Shown: positions 51,641 through 63,840 of the stretch, piece by piece | How positions within the stretch are numbered: position 1 is the first letter of the stretch | Layout: each line of letters opens with the position of its first letter | Source of the DNA: Sitta carolinensis | Taxonomy: Eukaryota; Chordata; Aves; Passeriformes; Sittidae | Reading direction: 5' to 3' | Assembly (NCBI GenBank): GCA_032173965.1 | Contig: JAVUNC010000006.1 | Coordinates: forward strand, 20,330,370 to 20,394,369 | DNA: 64,000 bases | Position numbers and translations under genes: made by a program | Notes under the pieces: model-generated | The model's input: the letters and a program-made list of their open reading frames with translations, nothing else | Told to the model about the DNA's origin: nothing | The model's database searches: none

Positions 51641-54600
51641 TCCCAGCCCCACTGGAGCACAGTGGATTTCCCTGCACAGGAGGGTGGGTGCCCAGAGGAG
51701 TCTGGACTATGATGGATCAGGGAGGATCCATGGAGTGGGAGAGAGCAGAGCAGGGTTACACAGCCCTTGCATCTGATGACTCAATTCCCAACCATCCCTG
51801 GGATCTCAAATGGATGTTGCTCAAGGAAAAAAAAAAAAAATGGAAAGCTGAGGAGGTCCAAAGGAAATGGACAACAGGAGGCTTGTGATTAAATGGCTTT
51901 AGCTCACATCCTAAAGACATAGATCTACATGGGGAGCTGTTTGGGGTCAGGAATGTGTAGGGCTGGCCCTGCTGATCTCTTTGCAGCTTGTCTCCACCAG
52001 CAGACATGAGCTGGGATTTAGGGAATGAGTCCAAGGACCAAGGAAGCCAGAACAACCTCAGCTGGCTTTTGGTGTTTCCCAAAAGCCAACCCAGCCCCTT
52101 TCTGAAGGGACACCCCCACAAGGCACTTGGGGGCTATGCAGGGATTTATCCATAGGTGGGGAACACACCTTGTGGGGACAAGGGGTGTAGGGGGTGTCTT
52201 CCCAGGGGGAAAAGCTGGGAATTGCGGCCAGCTGGCCCCTCTGACAGGGCAGGACATCGGGAATAGTTGAAGCTCTGCCATCAGGAGCCAGGCTGGGCTG
52301 TGTTGGAAAGCCTTTCCCACTCCCTGGGACTCAGACTGCAGAGCAAAGTCAAGTCAGATAAAATCAAATATGTGAGACCTGTCCCAGCTGGAGCAGAGTC
52401 CTTAAAAACATGCTGCTGGCTGCTAGAAAGGAACAGAGAAATCCCTGCTGGGGAAAAATTCCAGCTTTCTCTCTTACTCAGCCCAGGCAGCATTTTGGTG
52501 ACCTGTGAGTCATCCCTGGAATCTCTCTGCCTTCCTGCATCCTCCGTGGCTGGGCTGCCCGAGCAGGGAGTGATGCTGGCACCTGGCAGTGTCCCCTCTC
52601 TGCTGTGGGGTGGCATCACTGGGTCACTGTGGTGCCAAAAAGCCACAGGACTTCCCAGGCCATGAATCAAGAGGGATTTCCTCTGGCCAGGGCAGCCCAG
52701 GGGTGACACAGCCTGAATCACATTCCCACCCTCCTGTTTCACTCTCCTTTCTCCTCAGGCTTTCTCCTGAGCTGCTTTGCTCCCAGGGACAGAGATCCCT
52801 GTTTGCCCACTGCCAGCAGTGGGGACAGTCCCTGCTGGGCATCCCAGGCCTGGTGGAGTGAGGGACCCCTCTGCTCCCAGTGCAGAGAACTGCACACACC
52901 AGTTCCAAACTGGGAGAAAGGACTGGGCTCCCTCTGGATGGACAGGGAGAGGGGAGGTGGATGCCACCCTCACCCTGGGGGTCTCTGCTGCAGGTGCCAC
53001 CCAGGGTGGCCACCCTGGTGTCCTCGGGGATGGTGATGATGCCACACAGGAGGTGACCCAGCATCAGTGCTGGGACCTCCAAACCTTTTGGGACCAATCT
53101 CCCACCCTGCTCCAACACCCAACAATCCCAGGCTGCAGCATCGTGTCCAAGCTGGAAGCCACAGACATTCCCAACTCCTGTCTCCAATGGCTCTGGAAAT
53201 CATGGAGAGAGGATAAACAGACAGCTTGGGTTGTGGTGACATTTTATTGGTGGATTTTGGGGTTTCCTGCTGCCCCAGGGATGGGGATGAGTGGGAACAT
53301 GGAGCACTGCCAGGTGGGACACAGGAATGTCACAGCCAGCCCTGTAATTAAGCCAGCACTTAATTAAGCTCCAAAAGCACTTTGAGTGCCTCCCTGTGAG
53401 GCAGGTGAGGAGCTCAGTCGGGCTCAGAGCAGGAGAAGGACTGACACAGGATCCTGCCTGCACCTGGAGCCCGTGGAGCCTCACTGCTGCCTCCTCCCCA
53501 GCTCCAGGGGAAGAGCAGGGGCTGCAGGAGAACCAAGACACCTGGAGCTTTTGGGATTTGTCCCTCTGGGGTCCTCAGCTGGTGTCCCTCAGGTATCAGA
53601 GTCCCTGAGGAAGCGTGGCAGCTGCCAGCTCAACTTTTTCATGCTCTTCTTGAAAGGAGGAGGAAGGATGAGTGTCACCAGGGTGGGACCCAGGAGGAGA
53701 CAGTGGCCAAGTGACTCAAACCAGTCATGCCTGCCCTGGTTGTCCTCTTAGCTCATCCCCAACACCTGGAGAAAGGTTTTGTCATCCACCATGTGTCCTT
53801 TTGGGCTGTGCCCTTCCTGAGGGGTGTGTAGGAATTTGGGGGTTCACCAGGAGGGAAATGCAAGACCCCAGGGATGGTTCAGGAAGAGGCAGGGTTTGAC
53901 TCTGGACACATTTTTCTGGCAAGGAGTCCCACCCAGATGTTCCTGGTGCCTGTCCCTGCTGGATTTACACCCAGCCCTGGCTCAGTGGAGCAGGCTGAGG
54001 TTTCTGAGCTCCAAGCTGGGTGTCTGGAGTGGGGAACCTGCTCCATCCCTCTGCCACCTCGTGCCCTCCAAAAGCACACAGCCCCTTTGAATCCAAAGGT
54101 GCTGATTCCTGGGAGCAAATGAGATTATATGGGTGTTGGTACCCACATTTCAGCATCCCTGTATCCACAAGGAGGCTGTTGCCACTTTTCCCCTATTCAG
54201 CTTCCAGGACCATGGGATGGCTCCAAAAGAAGCCCCACAGATCCTCCCACTGTCATAGAAAGGGTAATTCGTGGACAGATGTTGGTCATTCCCTATTCCC
54301 ATCTTTGTCCCCTGTGTCTGGGAGCTGCCCTGGGCTGGGGGGCTCTGGCTGCTGCCCACAGACACTGTTCCAGCTTTGCTCCTGAAAGCTTTTCTAGCTA
54401 TTTTTAGGCAGCAACTGCCTTTCCAAATATTTGTCTTGGTGTTGGTGCCTGGCCCTGCTCACAGCTGGGGCTCCCTGCCCGCTCCCTTCTCTGCTAAGCT
54501 GAACTCTCCCAGCTGCAGCATCTCTGGTACTTCCATATCCAGGGTCCCACCTCTCCCCATGGGGCACTTCTCCCACCCACATCCCCACAGCAGGTCCAGG

Positions 54601-54824
54601 ATCCACAGGCAGTCACCTCAGCCCTGCAAAGCTCCCACTCCCCAATGTGAGTCACTCACAAGCCCAACTTAAGGAGACTCCCAACACTTCAAACTCAGCA
54701 GGAGCCTGAGGAGATGCTCCATGCACTGCACCGAGGTTCTGCTCTCCCCTCTCCTCCAGGCTCATGGAACAAGGCTGGGATAAGGACACTGTGGATTCCA
54801 ACCCCAAGAGCCTGCTTCAGCCCT

Positions 54825-55085
54825 GGGCACAAGAGAAAACAGCCTCAGGTTGCTTCAGAAGAGGTTTAGATTGGATAGTAGGGAAAATTTCTTCCTGGAA
54901 AGGGTTGCCAAGCACTGGCAGAGCTGCCCATGGCAGTGGTGGAGCCACCATCCCTGGAAGGGTTTAAACACTGTGTGGACACACTTGGGGACATGATTTG
55001 GTGGGACTTTGCAGTGCTGGGGGAATGGTTGGACTCCATGATCTTAGAGGTCTTTCCCAACTCCAATGGTTGCAGGATTCCATGG
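54825..55085 (+). mobile_element. CR1 LINE 3' fragment
   Basis: Sense CR1: GGTTTAGATTGGATAGTAGG, GGTTGGACTCCATGATCTTA, ending GGATTCCATGG. Confidence 0.8.
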
Positions 55086-55929
55086 CTCTGCCCTCCCTGA
55101 GGCTCCTGGATTTGACTCTTTGTGCATCCATGTGCAGCCCGAGCTCGGGCAGCGGCCAATGCAGAGAACACCACCAAGTTTAGCACTAGGACCATTTGTG
55201 TCTCCAGCAAGCCAACAAATCCCAGCTGATGGGCTCCTCCCCATGTGCCCCCAGCACTGGAGAGCCCTGCAGGGCTGGAGCAGAGCCTGGAGCTCTCCCA
55301 CCACAGCCCCGCCCGGAACCGTCCCGTGCGTTACCACCGAGCTGAATCATGGGCTTGCCGCCACTCTTTCAACACACAGGAGGGATTTGGCAATTCCACG
55401 GGCTATTAATAGAGCCAGGCTGCTCTCTTGGGCCCCACGCCGTGCTGGAGGGGTGAGGGAGAGCAAAGCAAACTCTCAGGGAGGCGGAGGGCTGAGTTTA
55501 CCTAAGGAGAGGCCGGGAAATAACCTGTCGGGGAGCAGGAACCCAGCGCTGCCCTCTCCCCAGGAGGGAACAATGGACAATGAACAGCAATGTCCCACTG
55601 CTCCAGGAACCCTGGAACATTTTTGCTCCCTCCACAGCCCCAGGGGGGATTTCCTGCAGGAAAAGCACTGGGAAGGGATTCCCGTGGGATGGATGGCTGT
55701 GGTGGGTGCTGCTCTTCCAGCCTGGACTTTTGAGTTGGACCACGAGCTGGTTTGGGAATGGAGCAGGAGAGCAGAGCCATGGGGGCAGTGCCAGGACAGG
55801 CTGGAGGTGGAGCACATCTGTGGGAAGAGGAAATACAGACGTGTATCTATAGAAAAATATATATATATATAGAACATAGGAGGTGTTCTATGAGCAGCTG
55901 GTTTGGATTGATCTTCCCAGCTGATGGAA

Positions 55930-56420
55930 TTTAAAATGTAGAGAGCTTTCGGAACATTGGGCCTGCAAGTCAAAGGTTAAAAATGAAATGCAAGGTTTAA
56001 TTTGAGACTTTAGAAAAGGCTTTTAAACTTGGGTGCTACAAGCAAGAATGTGGATTTGTAGTCTGAGGAGAAACATGCTAAGCTAAGTTAAAGAAAGTTC
56101 AAAGTTTAAGATACAGAAAAAAAAAAGTCGTTATAAAGGTAATAAGAAGTTTTAGAGTATAGTATTGTAGGTTATGTGTGATTTTTTAATTAGTTAAGAA
56201 AGCCTGCAGTGTAGCAAAAAATACAACGAAATAATTAACTACTGGGCTAAAAACATAAATATCCTTGGTAACAGTATTATTTTGTTAATAAATCCTTAAC
56301 AGGTCTTATAATTAAAGATCTTGTGACCTTCTGAACCATGCGGTGGAGACATGAGCCAAGCTCATCATTCCTGACTATGTAGAAGATTAAAAAATATAAA
56401 TCACACCATCAAAGCAACTC
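55930..56420. mobile_element. AT-rich block, possible old LTR or retroelement
   Basis: A 490-bp AT-rich island amid GC-rich DNA, with short polyA runs and AATAAATCC at about 56288. No open reading frame. It could be a degenerate LTR; no ends are identified. Confidence 0.25.
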
Positions 56421-56789
56421 AAAAATCCTGTCTGTAACTCATTAAAATTCCCAACACCAGCCCCATCCCAATGCCCATCCAGGAGGATGGAGCCAGTGGT
56501 GCCCTCAAGACCCAACTCCTGCCCATGTTGGGCATGGGGCAGAGGGATGGAGACCCCATCCTGGCCACCCTGCAAGCAACAGGGGGGGGCTGGGGGTGCT
56601 TTCCTGGGCCATTTCTGGTTTTAGCAGTGGAGGTGCCAGGTGGAAGAGCCACCCCATGGCAGGAGGAGCCTGCTCAGCCACCAGCCCTGGGCTCACATCC
56701 AGCTCAGCTGCTGCTGCCCCTCCAGCTCCCCAGCCCCTCCAATCTGCTATTATGGCATCAATCGCTTCCCATCCCACCCTGGATCAACA

Positions 56790-56935
56790 CCTGCCTGTCT
56801 GTCTGCCTGTCTGTCTGTGTGTGTCTGTCTGCGTCTGTCTGTCTGTGTCTGTCTGCCTGTTTGTGTGTGTCTGTCTGTGTGTGTCTGTCTGTCTGATGTC
56901 TGTCTGTCTGTGTCTGTCTGTGTCTGTCTGTCTAT
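56790..56935. repeat. CTGT microsatellite
   Basis: CTGTCTGT with GTGT interruptions and occasional CTGCCTGT. Confidence 0.95.
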
Positions 56936-57044
56936 GCCTGGATTGTCCTGTTTGGTCCCCCCACCTGCCCCACCCAACAGGCAGCGGGGATTGTGTGTGG
57001 GCTCGGGGAGGGGACACAGTGGGGTGGGGACACAATGGGGATGG

Positions 57045-57682
57045 GACACACAGGCAGTGATGGACACACAGGGAGTGATGGACACACTGACAGTGATGGA
57101 CACACAGGCAGTGATGGACAAACAGGGAGTGATGGACACACTGACAGTGATGGACACACAGGCAGTGATGGACAAACAGGGAGTGATGGACACACTGACA
57201 GTGATGGACACACAGGCAGTGATGGACAAACAGGCAGTGATGGACACACTGACAGTGATGGACACACAGGCAGTGATGGACAACGACAGGATGGAACACT
57301 GACAGTGATGGACACACAGGCAGTGATGGACACACTGACAGTGATGGACACACAGGCAGTGATGGACAAACAGGCAGTGATGGACACACTGACAGTGATG
57401 GAACACAGGCAGTGATGGACACACTGACAGTGATGGACACACAGGCAGTGATGGATGTATTGACAGTGATGGACACACAGGCAGTGATGGACACATTGAC
57501 AGTGATGGACACACAGGCAGTGATGGACACACTGGCAGTGATGGACACACAGGCAGTGATGGACACACTGACAGTGATGGACACACAGGCAGTGATGGAC
57601 ACACTGACAGTGATGGACACACACAGTGATGGACAGACAGGCAGTGATGGACACACAGGCAGTGATGGACACACTGGCAGCT
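57045..57682. repeat. 18-bp tandem array (about 35 units)
   Basis: Unit CAGTGATGGACACACAGG, alternating with CAGTGATGGACACACTGA in a 36-bp higher-order pattern. Confidence 0.95.
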
Positions 57683-58967
57683 GTGGGATCCCTCTCCATC
57701 CCCTCAGGCGATGCCAAGGGCACACATCCAGGGCACCAGGACGGATTGCATCACCCTGGATGTCCCCAGGCTATTCCAGACACCTCGGCAGCAGCCCAGG
57801 CTCACCCCGCAGCCCCGGACAAACATTCCCGGAGCCGGCTGCACCGCGGGCAGGGCCCTGCGGCAGGGGCGGGTGGCCAGGGCAGGGATCACGGCTGGAG
57901 AGGAACCCGCCCTGCTGGGAACGCATCTCTGCCAGGCTGAGGATGGAGCGAGCGCTTCTCGCTGTCTCCCAGCCCCGCCAGCCTCCCTCTCCCCAGGCAG
58001 CCCCCAGGGGACATGAGCCAGCTCACCAGGTTCTTGTCCTGCTCCACATCCTGGCAGCGCTGCTGGAATCTGTCCAGGCTGATCTGTCCTTCCCGCGGCC
58101 CTGCTCCTGCCTGGCAGCATCTCCCTCCTGGGGATCATGTCCTGTCCTGCCTCCTCCCTGCCTCTTCCACCATCCTGCAGCTGTAATCCCCGAGCAGAGC
58201 CTGGCCACGGAATGAGGCTTGCCAGGAGGGGCTGTGGCTACCCATCGGTGGTCCAGGACGGGCTGGGTATTTGGAAATTCTCGGCCAATTTGGAAAAATC
58301 CATATTTCATGACAAGGGTTTGTCTCTCGCCACCCTGGTTCTGCTCCAAGGGTGAAAAACCTGGAAGACATTTCTTCCTGATTGCTTCCAGTGTTCCACG
58401 GTTTGGAGAGCACTCCCTCTGAAAGCTTTTAAACATGGAAAACACAACAGACACTTCTAATATTCCTTCTACCCTATAGTGAGCACTGCTGCCAGCCTGG
58501 CTTTGTGGGATTCCTTAAGGATGGGGACAGACAGAGAATCACAGAATATCCCGAGTTGGAAAGGGCCAACGAGGAGTGCATGGAGAATTTCCTGTTGTTT
58601 TGGACAATAATTGTTTTACTTTCAGGACAAGCACATAATCCTTTTTTGGGTGTGGGTGTGTGTATACCTTTGTTTCATCTTTGGATAATTTAAACACCCC
58701 CTGAAAGGCTCCTGAAGCACATCCAAATGTCCACTGAAATGAAGTCCCACCAGAAGAAGAGTTTGGCCTGATCTGTATCAGCCAGGAAATCTTCAGCTGA
58801 GCCTGCAGCCCCGAGGGAGGCAGAGCTGTGGTTTACCCAGACAAACACGGCTTTTATTGTTAAATGGTTCAAGAGGGAGCTGATAACATCAGTGTCCCTG
58901 GTGATCTCACCTCACTTGAGCTGCAGAATTGACACAGAGAGGTTGATGAGCACGCAGACCCTGCTGT

Positions 58968-59372
58968 GTGCAGGACAGATCCTGCTCCTCCACCTCCCTG
59001 GACAGGACAGATCCTGCTCCTCCACCTCCCTGGACAGGACAGATCCTGCTCCTCCACCTTCCCTGGACAGGACAGATCCTGCTCCTCCACCTTCTTGGAC
59101 AGGACAGATCTGCTCTCCACCTCCTGGACACAGTCCTGCTCCTCACCTTCCTGGGCCAGGACAGATCCTGCTCCTCCAACCTTCCCTGGACAGGACAGAT
59201 CCTGCTCCTCCACCTTCCTGGACAGGATAGATCCTGCTCCTCCACTTCCGGGCAGGACAGACCTGCCCCTCCACCTTCCCTGGACAGGACAGATCCTGCT
59301 CCTCCACCTTCCTGGACAGGATAGATCCTGCTCCTCCACCTTCCTGGACAAGACAGATCCTGCTCCTCCAGA
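58968..59372. repeat. 33-bp tandem array (about 12 units)
   Basis: Unit contains GACAGGACAGATCCTGCTCC and TCCACCTTCCCTG; some copies are shortened. Confidence 0.95.
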
Positions 59373-59454
59373 CTCCTGGGAATCACTCAGTCCCTCACAG
59401 CTTCCCCCCAGAATATGAGCTCTACCTCCTCTGCCTCACTTCTCACCCAGGGCT

Positions 59455-59610
59455 GTAATTCCAGGCCATGCTGGATGGGAATCAGAGCAGCCTTGTCCAG
59501 TGGAAGGTGTCCCTGGCCATGGCAGGGTTGGCCTGGATGCCCTTTAGAGGTCCCTTTTAGCTCTTTAAAGGTCCCTTTCAATTCAATCCACTCCATGGCT
59601 CTGATTCCAT
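59455..59610 (+). mobile_element. CR1 LINE 3' end, degraded
   Basis: Sense CR1: GTGGAAGGTGTCCCTGGCCA, then TTTAGAGGTCCC repeated irregularly. Confidence 0.6.
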
Positions 59611-60489
59611 AAACACCCTCCAAGTGTTTCTTTCCTCCCTGCTCTGTCCCCAAGCTGGAGTTGTTGGAAACAGCCAAATGCTGGAGCATTTACTCTGGTG
59701 GAGGAGGAAACTTTGGGGGGATGCAGACCCCCATCAAACTGCCCTCAGTATCCCTAAAATTTCCCTCCTGTCCATGCATAACCTGGCACATTTCTGCCTC
59801 TGTGGATTTCCCCGAGTGCCTTGTTTCCTACACAGTGGAAAAGACATTTTGTATTGACAAATAAAACCTCAATAAACTCAAAGGCACCTGATGTGGTCCA
59901 GGACCATGCCCTGCATCCAGAGCAAACCCACAGCTGGCACTGCAGCTGGATTCTGGCAGGGAGGGCACATGGAGAATGCCAGTTGCACATCCTGGCAACT
60001 GCAAGGTGGACTCAGCCCAAAGCTCCGGGCATCCCAACCCAGCCTGGGAGGCTGGAGCTGATGGATCCCACTGGTGATGTTGGGCATGAAGCCAGCAGAG
60101 CCTGGACTACCCAGGCTCGGCCCCTCCTGCAGCAGCGTCCCCGGTGGGAGCTGTTCCTGACCTGCAGCGCTCGGGTGGAGCCGCTGCAGCCGCCCCGGGA
60201 CAGGCAGGGATTTGCGAAGCCACAAGGCAGATGTGGCACTGACCCCTAGTGACAAACTCCTGCCCCAGCCCCGCACGGAGAAGGGAAAGGACACGTGGGG
60301 ACCTGGGAATGCTCCTCGTCCTCCACAAACCCTGTGGAAGGAAAGGATCCTGCTGATGAGAGGCATCCACCCCACGCCCCCTGCTCCCACCACCCAAAAC
60401 AGATGCACGGGAGCCTATGGAGATGGAGTTTATTTAAGATACAGTGAAAACCCCAATTATTGCACTTCAAACTGCCAGTAGGCAGCGTT

Positions 60490-60705
60490 AGATGGGATAA
60501 TTGGAAGGAATTCTTGGCTGGGAGGGTGGGGAGGTCCTGGCACAGGGTGCCCAGAGAAGCTGTGGCTGCCCCTGGAGCCCTGGAATGTCCCAGGCCAGGT
60601 TGGATGGGGTTTGGAGCAGCCTGGGATGGTGGAAGGTGACCCTTGGCAGGCTGGGATGAACTTTAAGATCCTTTCCAACCCAACCCATTCTGGGATTCGA
60701 TGCTG
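60490..60705 (+). mobile_element. CR1 LINE 3' fragment
   Basis: Sense CR1: CACAGGGTGCCCAGAGAAGC to CCATTCTGGGATTCGATGC. Confidence 0.8.
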
Positions 60706-61164
60706 ATGCTCAGGGCCAGGCTGGGAAATGAGCAATGTACATCCCCTGGAATTCAGCAGTGAGGACCTTGTGGAGCAGAGGAATGATGGGAACACACAAA
60801 GGGTCTGCTCACACCCTTCCCTTGGGAATGATGCCTCTGATCAGCAGCCTGCAGTTTATTCCTTTAAATACATACATTTTTGGATCAAAGCCTGTCACTC
60901 AGGCCAAAGCTGGTCTCTCTCAATTAAGGGCTTCAAGGAGAGCCCAGGACTAATGATCTATTTCTGGGTATTTCAAAAGACACACAGCCATGCGTGCTCC
61001 TTGCAGAATGAGAAATGCAGAGTTTGCAATGCTCTCAGCAGTCCCTTACCAGCATTTTTTCCTCTTTCCAGTAATTTCAGAGCCCTAAGGAGTAGGAGGA
61101 GGAACTGACTCTCCCAGCACACCTCAGCAGTGTTGTGGAAAGCAATGTTCATTGGAGAGGGATG

Positions 61165-61270
61165 ATCATGAAATCCTAGAATGGCTTGGCTTGGAAGGCA
61201 CCTTAAAGCCCATCTGCTTTCAACTCCCTGCCACTTCTTGTCCCCAGGAGACGTGCAGAGGCTGAAAATC
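61165..61270 (-). mobile_element. CR1 LINE 3' end, short
   Basis: Reverse-complement CR1: TGAAATCCTAGAATGGCTTG, GGAAGGCACCTTAAAGCCC. Confidence 0.6.
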
Positions 61271-62128
61271 CACTTCCCCAGGTTTTGCATCTCCCCACTT
61301 AAGTTTGGGATGTGAAGCAGCTCCATCCCACCTTGGAAGGGTCCAGCCTGGCCCTTCATCTCCCTCCCCTCTTCCACAGCACTCAGCTCTCCACAGACCT
61401 TGCTCCCTGCACCATTCCCAGCTCAGGAGGCACCAACCTCACTGCTGTCACTGAGAGCAAAGACAAATGGAGGCTGCAAATAACCCCCTGGGCTTGTGAC
61501 CAAGAAAATGCCAGCAGTGAGGAAAGCCATCTCCCAACCTGCCCACCCTCGGGATTTGCTGGCAGAGTTTTGTCCCAGCTATTCAGGACTGTTGTGTGAC
61601 CTCTGGAATAAATCTGCTTCGACCAAATCCTCCTCTTCCCCCTGAGGATGAACATGCTCACGAATTTGGGTCACAAGTCAGGTGTAAACACAACTGGGGT
61701 CTGCTTGGAGCAGCCCTGGAGTGCTGTAATGCTGGCTCCACACAGTACCAGTGCAGATGAAATTGTAGGATTTTCTGTCATACATCCCTAGAGCTTCTCC
61801 TGCAACCAGGGAGGAGAGAAGTGGGCTTTTTATCTTGGAATCACTCACCCCTTCCTGCTCAGGGGCAATGAAGCCACTCTGAGACTTGGGCAATCTACAG
61901 AGCAGGGCTGATTTGTCTTTTGCAGTGTAGCTTGTTGCTCGGGGAGCTCCCAACAGCAGCCAGGGAACAACACGTGGGATGCACAGACATCCCTGGCATC
62001 AGAAACCCCCAGCACTCAACAGCAGGGAGTGGCCTTTCCCTCCACCATTCCTTGACAGCTGAACTCCCTCCTCTCCTTGGAGAAAAGGCTGGGAAGGAGC
62101 GAGCTTTTCCAGGGCAGTCCCACACCTC

Positions 62129-62415
62129 TCAGAGCTCGCTGTGCCTCTTGCCCTGCTTATCCCTGGCTGCCAGCCTCGGCGCTGTGCCCCGCAGGTCCCT
62201 CCCGATGGAACCACCTTCCTGGGCCGTGCTCTCCCGGGCTGGCTCCTCCCTGCTGGCACGGTCCCCTCGGGCAGTGTCGCCTGCCGGGCTCTGGGGCGGG
62301 CGCTGAGCCGCGGTATCCCCGGGGCGGGGGGAAAACTCAGCCCCGGGGGGCTCCATCATCTGGAGGAAGTCGTAGGCAGGCAGTGGTGGCTTCCAGTCTT
62401 CCTCAGACAAGGTAC
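62129..62415 (-). CDS. TXNDC16: TXNDC16 last coding exon, tail ending HSEL
   Basis: 287 nt after a GCTCAG acceptor. [20 protein letters not shown] is conserved; the rest is a charged, low-complexity tail rich in Arg, Glu, Gly and Ala. It stops at 62129-62131. The final four residues HSEL may retain the protein in the ER. Confidence 0.82.
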
Positions 62416-63577
62416 CTGAGCAGCAAACACAGTCCCAGTTAGGAGGTAAAGGGTTATGTCCCATATCTCCATGGTTATTTCCCTTTCCGAGGAATTATGG
62501 CTTTTTTTTCCCCTCCCATTCTAATGAATACAGAATTAAAAATCTTTTCTGAAAGATCATAGCATCACAGAATCATTAGGGTTGGAAGGGATCTTAAAGA
62601 TCATCTCATTCCAACCCCTGATGTGGGCAGGGACACCTCCCACTGTCCCAGGTTGCTCCAAACCCCAGTGTCCAACCTGGCCTTGGGTACTTCCAGGGAT
62701 CCAGGGGCAGCCTGTGCCTGCTCCTCCCTATCCTCCCCACACTCCCAGCCAGGAATTCCTTCCCAATCTCCCACCCATCCCTGCCCTCTGGCAGTTTCCA
62801 TCCATTCCCTGTGTGCTGTCCCTCCATCCCTTGTCCTCAGTCCCTCTCCAGCTCTCTTGAGGAAGGCAGATCCATGCTGGCTTCTTCCAAAGCCCCATCA
62901 GGCTGATCAGGAAAGGAGGGATGCAGTGAGAAGCTTCACAGCACAAGCCAACCCCTTTCTGTCCCAAAGCCCCCAGTAAAACACCAGCTTCTTCATCCTT
63001 TCCCATCCAAAAAGAAATGCAGGAAGGTGCTTAAAGACCAGCTTCTTCTTACACTGACAACTGGGACCTGTGAGGTTTTTTATTAGCAAGCTGTGGTTGG
63101 GAATGGGAAAACACAGCCAGATTTGGGGATTATCACAGGGAAAAGCTGTCGATTCCAAACTATCCACGTTTGGCTCTGAGCATTAAACAGTCCCAAAGCA
63201 AACTTGTGAGTGTGGGCATTCTCTCCTGGCTGGACTATTTGTACTTCTGCAGCTCTAACAAGCAGAGCTGGTTTTTCCATCATTAAATTCCAGGGCAGAC
63301 AATTTATTGCCCGTAGTATCTTCTCATAAACAGAACTGGAGCTCACAGTGTGTGCTTGGGAACGTTATAAACCTGCGGCCACTTACTGCTGGGAATCTCC
63401 AGTCCTGCTTGGAGCTTCTCCAGCCACGACAAGATGTTCACCTCAGTGATGGACTGCTCTGATGGGAACTTGAATACCTGGCCCCCAGCATGGAGGTTCA
63501 CCCAAAGGAGAACGGGCAAGGAAGGCGTGGTGGAAAAGTACGTCCTCAGGATGCCATGTCCCACTGGAGTCTTCTTC
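62129..63577 (-). CDS. TXNDC16: Thioredoxin domain-containing protein 16, C-terminal part
   Basis: TXNDC16 (ERp90) is a large ER-lumenal protein with several thioredoxin-like folds. Two exons are in view. The first (63387-63577) ends one such fold, and the second (62129-62415) holds the tail with the conserved [11 protein letters not shown]. The open frame joins phase 1 to phase 1 and ends HSEL, resembling a KDEL-type retrieval signal. Position and orientation after PTGER2 match the human order. All earlier exons lie beyond base 64000. Identification rests on remembered conserved segments and synteny. Confidence 0.85.
62560..62870 (-). mobile_element. CR1 LINE 3' fragment in TXNDC16 intron
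   Basis: Reverse-complement CR1 from CATCACAGAATCATTAGGGT to CAGTCCCTCTCCAGCTCTC. Confidence 0.85.
63387..63577 (-). CDS. TXNDC16: TXNDC16 penultimate coding exon (thioredoxin-like fold)
   Basis: 191 nt, entering in phase 2 after CCAACAG and leaving in phase 1 at AGCA|GTAAGT. It encodes [20 protein letters not shown], then [20 protein letters not shown] and [16 protein letters not shown]. The proline/strand pattern and WLEKLQ helix fit the end of a thioredoxin fold. No CXXC is present in this piece. Confidence 0.85.
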
Positions 63578-63699
63578 CTGTTGGCAAGAGGAGATTCAGG
63601 TTTGGCAGCACACCAGGATTGAGAGCCAAAAACCCCCCAAAGGCCTTGGGTCACATCCAGCAGAGCCCTGGGTCCAGCAAAGCACAGTTTGGTGGGACT

Positions 63700-63840
63700 G
63701 CAGAAACATCATCCCTGGAGGTGTTCAAAGGCAGGCTGGATGGGGCTTGGAGCAACCTGGAATTGTGAAAGGTGTCCCTGCCCATGGGAAAACCAGGATG
63801 GGCTTTAAGGTCCCTTCCAACCCAAACCATTCCAGGATCC
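63700..63840 (+). mobile_element. CR1 LINE 3' end
   Basis: Sense CR1: CATCCCTGGAGGTGTTCAAA, GTGTCCCTGCCCATGGG, AACCCAAACCATTCCAGGA. Confidence 0.8.

Larger units (their letters stand above)
41779..60428. other. PTGER2-TXNDC16 convergent gene-free region
   Basis: About 19 kb between two convergent genes. It is packed with CR1 fragments, microsatellites and minisatellites listed separately. Unique-looking stretches include 43480-44060, 47280-47700, 49550-50330, 52000-53800 and 57700-58450. I see no exon with conserved coding signature in any of them. Confidence 0.6.
60429..62128 (-). terminator. TXNDC16: Possible TXNDC16 3' UTR
   Basis: On the minus strand, AATAAA occurs at 60855-60860 and 60429-60434, the first canonical signals found after the stop. 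Either would imply a 3' UTR of 1.3-1.7 kb that includes a CR1 fragment at 61165-61270. The real end could be elsewhere. Confidence 0.25.

Noticed and set aside
57045..57682. A repeat-rich protein gene or a CRISPR array
   Set aside because: It is an 18-bp tandem array without spacers, open in several frames on both strands only because the unit is divisible by three. CRISPR is not expected in an animal genome.
56640..57725. Cys/Ser/Val-rich ORFs on the minus strand resembling a keratin-associated protein
   Set aside because: They come from the CTGT microsatellite and the 18-bp array and have no unique termini or conserved motif.
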